From NCBI RefSeq assembly GCF_900188105.1, contig NZ_FZNP01000007.1, forward strand, positions 310,001 through 374,000: a DNA stretch of 64,000 nt, written 5' to 3'. This DNA is from Actinomadura mexicana. Its GTDB lineage: Bacteria > Actinomycetota > Actinomycetes > Streptosporangiales > Streptosporangiaceae. The translations under genes and the position numbers were made by a program. The notes beneath the pieces are model-generated. The model did no database searches. It saw only the letters and a list, made by a program, of their open reading frames with translations, and was not told where the DNA came from. This document shows, one piece after another, positions 61,708-64,000 of the stretch (position 1 is its first letter; every line of letters begins with the position of its first letter).

Positions 61708-62163
61708 ATGAGCGACGAGGCGCTGGACGCCGTCGAGCGGAGCATGGTCAGGCTGCGCCGGGGCATGTCGCGGCAGCGGCTGGGCAGGGCGGCGATCCGG
61801 GACCACAACCTCCCCGTGGACGTGCAGGTCCTGCACGTCGTGGACGTCGTGGACGAGGGTCCCGACCGGCCCGGCGAGGAGATGAGCGTCGGCCTGGTGG
61901 CCGCCCGCCTCGGCGTCGACGCCTCGCGCGGCAGCCGCATCGTCGCCGAGGCGGTCAAGGCCGGCTTCGTCCGGCGGGTCGCCTCGCAGGCGGACGGCCG
62001 CCGCATCCATCTGGAGCTCACCGACGCGGGCAGAGCCGTCGTGGACGCCACCCGCCGCACCCGGCAGGAGCACTTCGCCAAGGCCATGAGCGGCTGGACG
62101 GACGAGGAGCGCTCCGCGTTCGCCCGCCTCCTGTCCCGCTTCGTCCACACCTACGAGGGCTGA
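61708..62163 (+). CDS. MarR-family transcriptional regulator
   Basis: This is a 151-residue winged-helix protein. The DNA-binding helices are SVGLVAARLGVDASRGSRIV, and the wing is VRRVASQADGRRIHLELTDAG. N- and C-terminal helices form the dimer interface. MarR repressors are released by small phenolic or drug-like ligands and often control a divergent exporter. Here that exporter is a remnant, so the regulator may have lost its original target. The protein itself shows no damage. Confidence 0.88.
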   Translation: MSDEALDAVERSMVRLRRGMSRQRLGRAAIRDHNLPVDVQVLHVVDVVDEGPDRPGEEMSVGLVAARLGVDASRGSRIVAEAVKAGFVRRVASQADGRRIHLELTDAGRAVVDATRRTRQEHFAKAMSGWTDEERSAFARLLSRFVHTYEG

Positions 62164-62299
62164 CCTCCGGGCCGCCGGTGCGGGGCGTCCCGCGTCCTCC
62201 CCCGGTTGCGGTCGGGCGGCGCCCGCCTACAACCCCGGTCGCGGGTCCGGCGCGAAGCGCTCGGCCGCGCGGAGGACGGTTCCGGGCCGGACCGCCGTC

Positions 62300-62305
62300 T
62301 AGGCT
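62300..62305 (+). promoter_or_regulatory. -10 element of a probable leaderless promoter (histidine kinase)
   Basis: TAGGCT lies 6 nt before the ATG at 62312, with no SD visible. Confidence 0.5.
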
Positions 62306-62311
62306 GGCGGG

Positions 62312-63445
62312 ATGGGTGGTCGCCTGATCCCGCTGCCGCCGCCGGGCCGCGCGCGGGACGCGGCCCTGGCGGGCGGAGTGCTCGCCGTGGTGGCCGTCAG
62401 CAGCCTGAAGTCGCTCGTCGGCCCGCGCGAGGAGCCGTGGGCCGAGACCGCGTTCGACTGGGCGCTGATCCTCCTCGCCTGCGGGGCGCTGTACTTCGCC
62501 CGCCGGCGGCCGGTGGCCGTCGCGGTCCTCGTCCTGGCGACCACCGGTGCCTACTACGTCGCCAGCCTGCACGACGGCGGGCTGATGATCGCGGTCATCG
62601 CGGCGCTGTACGCGGTCGCGGCCGGGGGCCGGCTCCAGGCCGCCGTCGTCCTCGCGGCGCTGACGGTGATCGCCACCGGCACCGGCACCCTGCTCGGCAA
62701 CCGCGACGTCAACGGCGTCGCCCTGTTCATGCTGACCGGGTGGCTGGTGGCCGTGGTCGCGCTCGGATGGGTGCGCCGCAGCCGGCTCGCCTACCTGCGC
62801 GAGGCCGAGCGGCGCGCCGCCGGAGAGGAGCGGCTGCGCATCGCCCGCGAGCTGCACGACGTCGTGGGGCACCACCTCTCGCTGATCAACGTCCAGGCCG
62901 GGACGTCGCTGCACCGCTTCCACCGGGACCCGGCGCAGGGCGAGGCGGCCCTCGCCGCCATCAAGGCGTCGAGCCGGGAGGCCCTGCGCGACCTGCGGGC
63001 GACCCTCGGGGTGCTGCGGCAGGCCGACGAGGAGGCGCCGACCGCGCCCCCGCCCACCCTGGACGGGATCGGCGGCCTGATCGGGACGGCCCGGGCGGCC
63101 GGGCTCACCGTGCACGGCCGCGTCACCGGCGCGGCGGACCCGCCCACCGAGGTCGGCCTGGCCGCCTACCGCATCGTCCAGGAGTCCCTGACCAACGTCT
63201 CGCGGCATGCCGCCGCCGCGAAGGTCACCGTCAGCGTCGAGCGCGGGCCGGGTGCGCTGCTCGTCGAGGTCGCCGACGACGGCCGTGGCGCCGCCAGGCC
63301 GCCGGCCGGTTCGGGCAGCGGGGTCGACGGGATGCGCGAGCGGGCCCGCGCGCTCGGCGGCGAACTGACGGCGGGGCCGCGGCCGGGCGGCGGCTTCCTC
63401 GTCCGGGCCCGGCTGCCCTACCGGAACGAGGAGGCCCAGCGATGA
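62312..63445 (+). CDS. NarL-type sensor histidine kinase
   Basis: This is a 377-residue kinase. Membrane helices cover about residues 15-150, then ERLRIARELHDVVGHHLSLINV holds the phospho-acceptor His, and YRIVQESLTNVSRHAAAAK plus GSGSGVDGMRERARAL form the HATPase core. It resembles DesK/LiaS-like sensors of the cell envelope. The response regulator follows with a 4-bp overlap. No third gene lies between them, unlike the 58949-61246 system. Confidence 0.91.
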   Translation: MGGRLIPLPPPGRARDAALAGGVLAVVAVSSLKSLVGPREEPWAETAFDWALILLACGALYFARRRPVAVAVLVLATTGAYYVASLHDGGLMIAVIAALYAVAAGGRLQAAVVLAALTVIATGTGTLLGNRDVNGVALFMLTGWLVAVVALGWVRRSRLAYLREAERRAAGEERLRIARELHDVVGHHLSLINVQAGTSLHRFHRDPAQGEAALAAIKASSREALRDLRATLGVLRQADEEAPTAPPPTLDGIGGLIGTARAAGLTVHGRVTGAADPPTEVGLAAYRIVQESLTNVSRHAAAAKVTVSVERGPGALLVEVADDGRGAARPPAGSGSGVDGMRERARALGGELTAGPRPGGGFLVRARLPYRNEEAQR

Positions 63446-64000
63446 TCAAGGTCCTGCTGGCCGACGACCAGGGCCTGGTGCGGGCCGGGTTCCGCTCCAT
63501 CCTCGACGACGAGGACGACATCACCGTCATCGGCGAGGCCGCGGACGGCGCCCGGGCGGTCTCCGCCTGCCGCGAGCTGCGTCCGGACGTGGCGCTGCTG
63601 GACGTGCGGATGCCCGGCATGGACGGCCTGGAGGCCGCCCGCCGGATCACCGCCGACCCGCGGCTCGACGGCGTGCGGGTGGTGATCCTGACGACCTTCG
63701 ACCTGGACGAGTACGTGTACGGGGCGCTGCGCGCCGGGGCCACCGGCTTCCTGCTCAAGGACACCGAGCCTGCGGAGCTGATCCACGCGGTGCGGGTCGC
63801 GGCGCGCGGGGACGCGCTCATCACCCCGTCCGTCACCCGCCGCCTCATCGGCGAGTTCGCTGGGCGGGTGCAGGCGCCGGCCCCCGGCCCGCGGCTCGGC
63901 TCCCTCACCGTCCGGGAACGGGAGGTGATGCTGCTCGTCGCGGCCGGGCTCAGCAACGACGAGATCGCCGCCCGCCTCGTGCTCAGCCCCGCCACCGCCA
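63442..64000 (+). CDS. NarL/FixJ-type response regulator, truncated by the window end
   Basis: The receiver domain MIKVLLADDQGLVRAGFRSI has the phospho-acceptor Asp in DVALLDVRMPGMDGL and switches in LTTFDLDEY and FLLKDTEP. The DNA-binding domain begins LTVREREVMLLVAAGLSNDE and runs off the end of the window before its last helix. ATG 63442 overlaps the kinase stop by 4 bp, so it is that kinase's partner. Confidence 0.9.
   Translation, partial: MIKVLLADDQGLVRAGFRSILDDEDDITVIGEAADGARAVSACRELRPDVALLDVRMPGMDGLEAARRITADPRLDGVRVVILTTFDLDEYVYGALRAGATGFLLKDTEPAELIHAVRVAARGDALITPSVTRRLIGEFAGRVQAPAPGPRLGSLTVREREVMLLVAAGLSNDEIAARLVLSPATA

Overview
The window is very GC-rich chromosomal DNA with third-codon-position G/C almost everywhere, frequent GTG starts, many 1-bp and 4-bp gene overlaps and repeated leaderless-promoter signatures. 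Gene content is typical of an aerobic Gram-positive actinobacterium: a proteasome beta subunit, OpcA, SufU/SufT-type suf genes, CtaA/CtaB, NarL-type two-component systems and a MocR/YczE pair. A member of the Streptosporangiales (Thermomonosporaceae/Actinomadura-like) is my best guess. That is an inference from gene content and style, not from a marker gene. I saw no rRNA, tRNA, CRISPR array, prophage or insertion sequence.

Layout. 1-5.5 kb: a truncated MocR regulator facing a YczE membrane protein, then a leftward set (LD-carboxypeptidase, a DUF1444-like protein, glycerate kinase) and a Sir2 deacylase. 5.6-14.7 kb: sulfotransferase, ABC exporter, secreted S15 peptidase, enoyl-CoA hydratase, a 70-residue HTH protein, an ABC-F protein and a double VOC protein. 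14.7-20 kb: three consecutive AIM24-family paralogues, two membrane proteins and a two-component system. 20.2-27.2 kb: the complete leftward suf operon sufR-B-D-Rieske-C-S-U-T, with an iron-box-like palindrome upstream of sufR and a strong hairpin at its end. 27.2-32.9 kb: a leftward arginine deiminase operon (arcA, ornithine carbamoyltransferase, carbamate kinase, amino-acid permease, universal stress protein). 33-38.4 kb: ABC transporter pair, EamA exporter, a stand-alone proteasome beta subunit and PHP-type DNA polymerase X. 38.4-41.8 kb: heme A synthase, PrsW protease, heme O synthase. 42.3-54.3 kb: pentose-phosphate operon tkt-tal-three Pgi-like genes-zwf-opcA-pgl. 54.4-64 kb: lipoprotein L,D-transpeptidase, cupin, a large secreted two-domain hydrolase, two further two-component systems, a PNPOx-like flavoprotein, a decayed MFS gene beside an intact MarR regulator.

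How parts work together. The suf operon builds Fe-S clusters and looks controlled by its own SufR and perhaps by iron. The arc operon converts arginine to ornithine, ammonia, CO2 and ATP. The tkt-to-pgl block contains the oxidative and non-oxidative pentose-phosphate branches, supplying NADPH and ribose. ctaA and ctaB make heme A for the terminal oxidase.

Most unusual points: three tandem, differently degenerated phosphoglucose-isomerase paralogues inside the pentose-phosphate operon; an orphan proteasome beta subunit; a 54-bp tandem duplication that repeats the start region of sufS; a D-Ala-D-Ala-carboxypeptidase-like domain fused to a TAP-like hydrolase through an octapeptide-repeat linker; and an IdeR/DmdR-like box in front of sufR.
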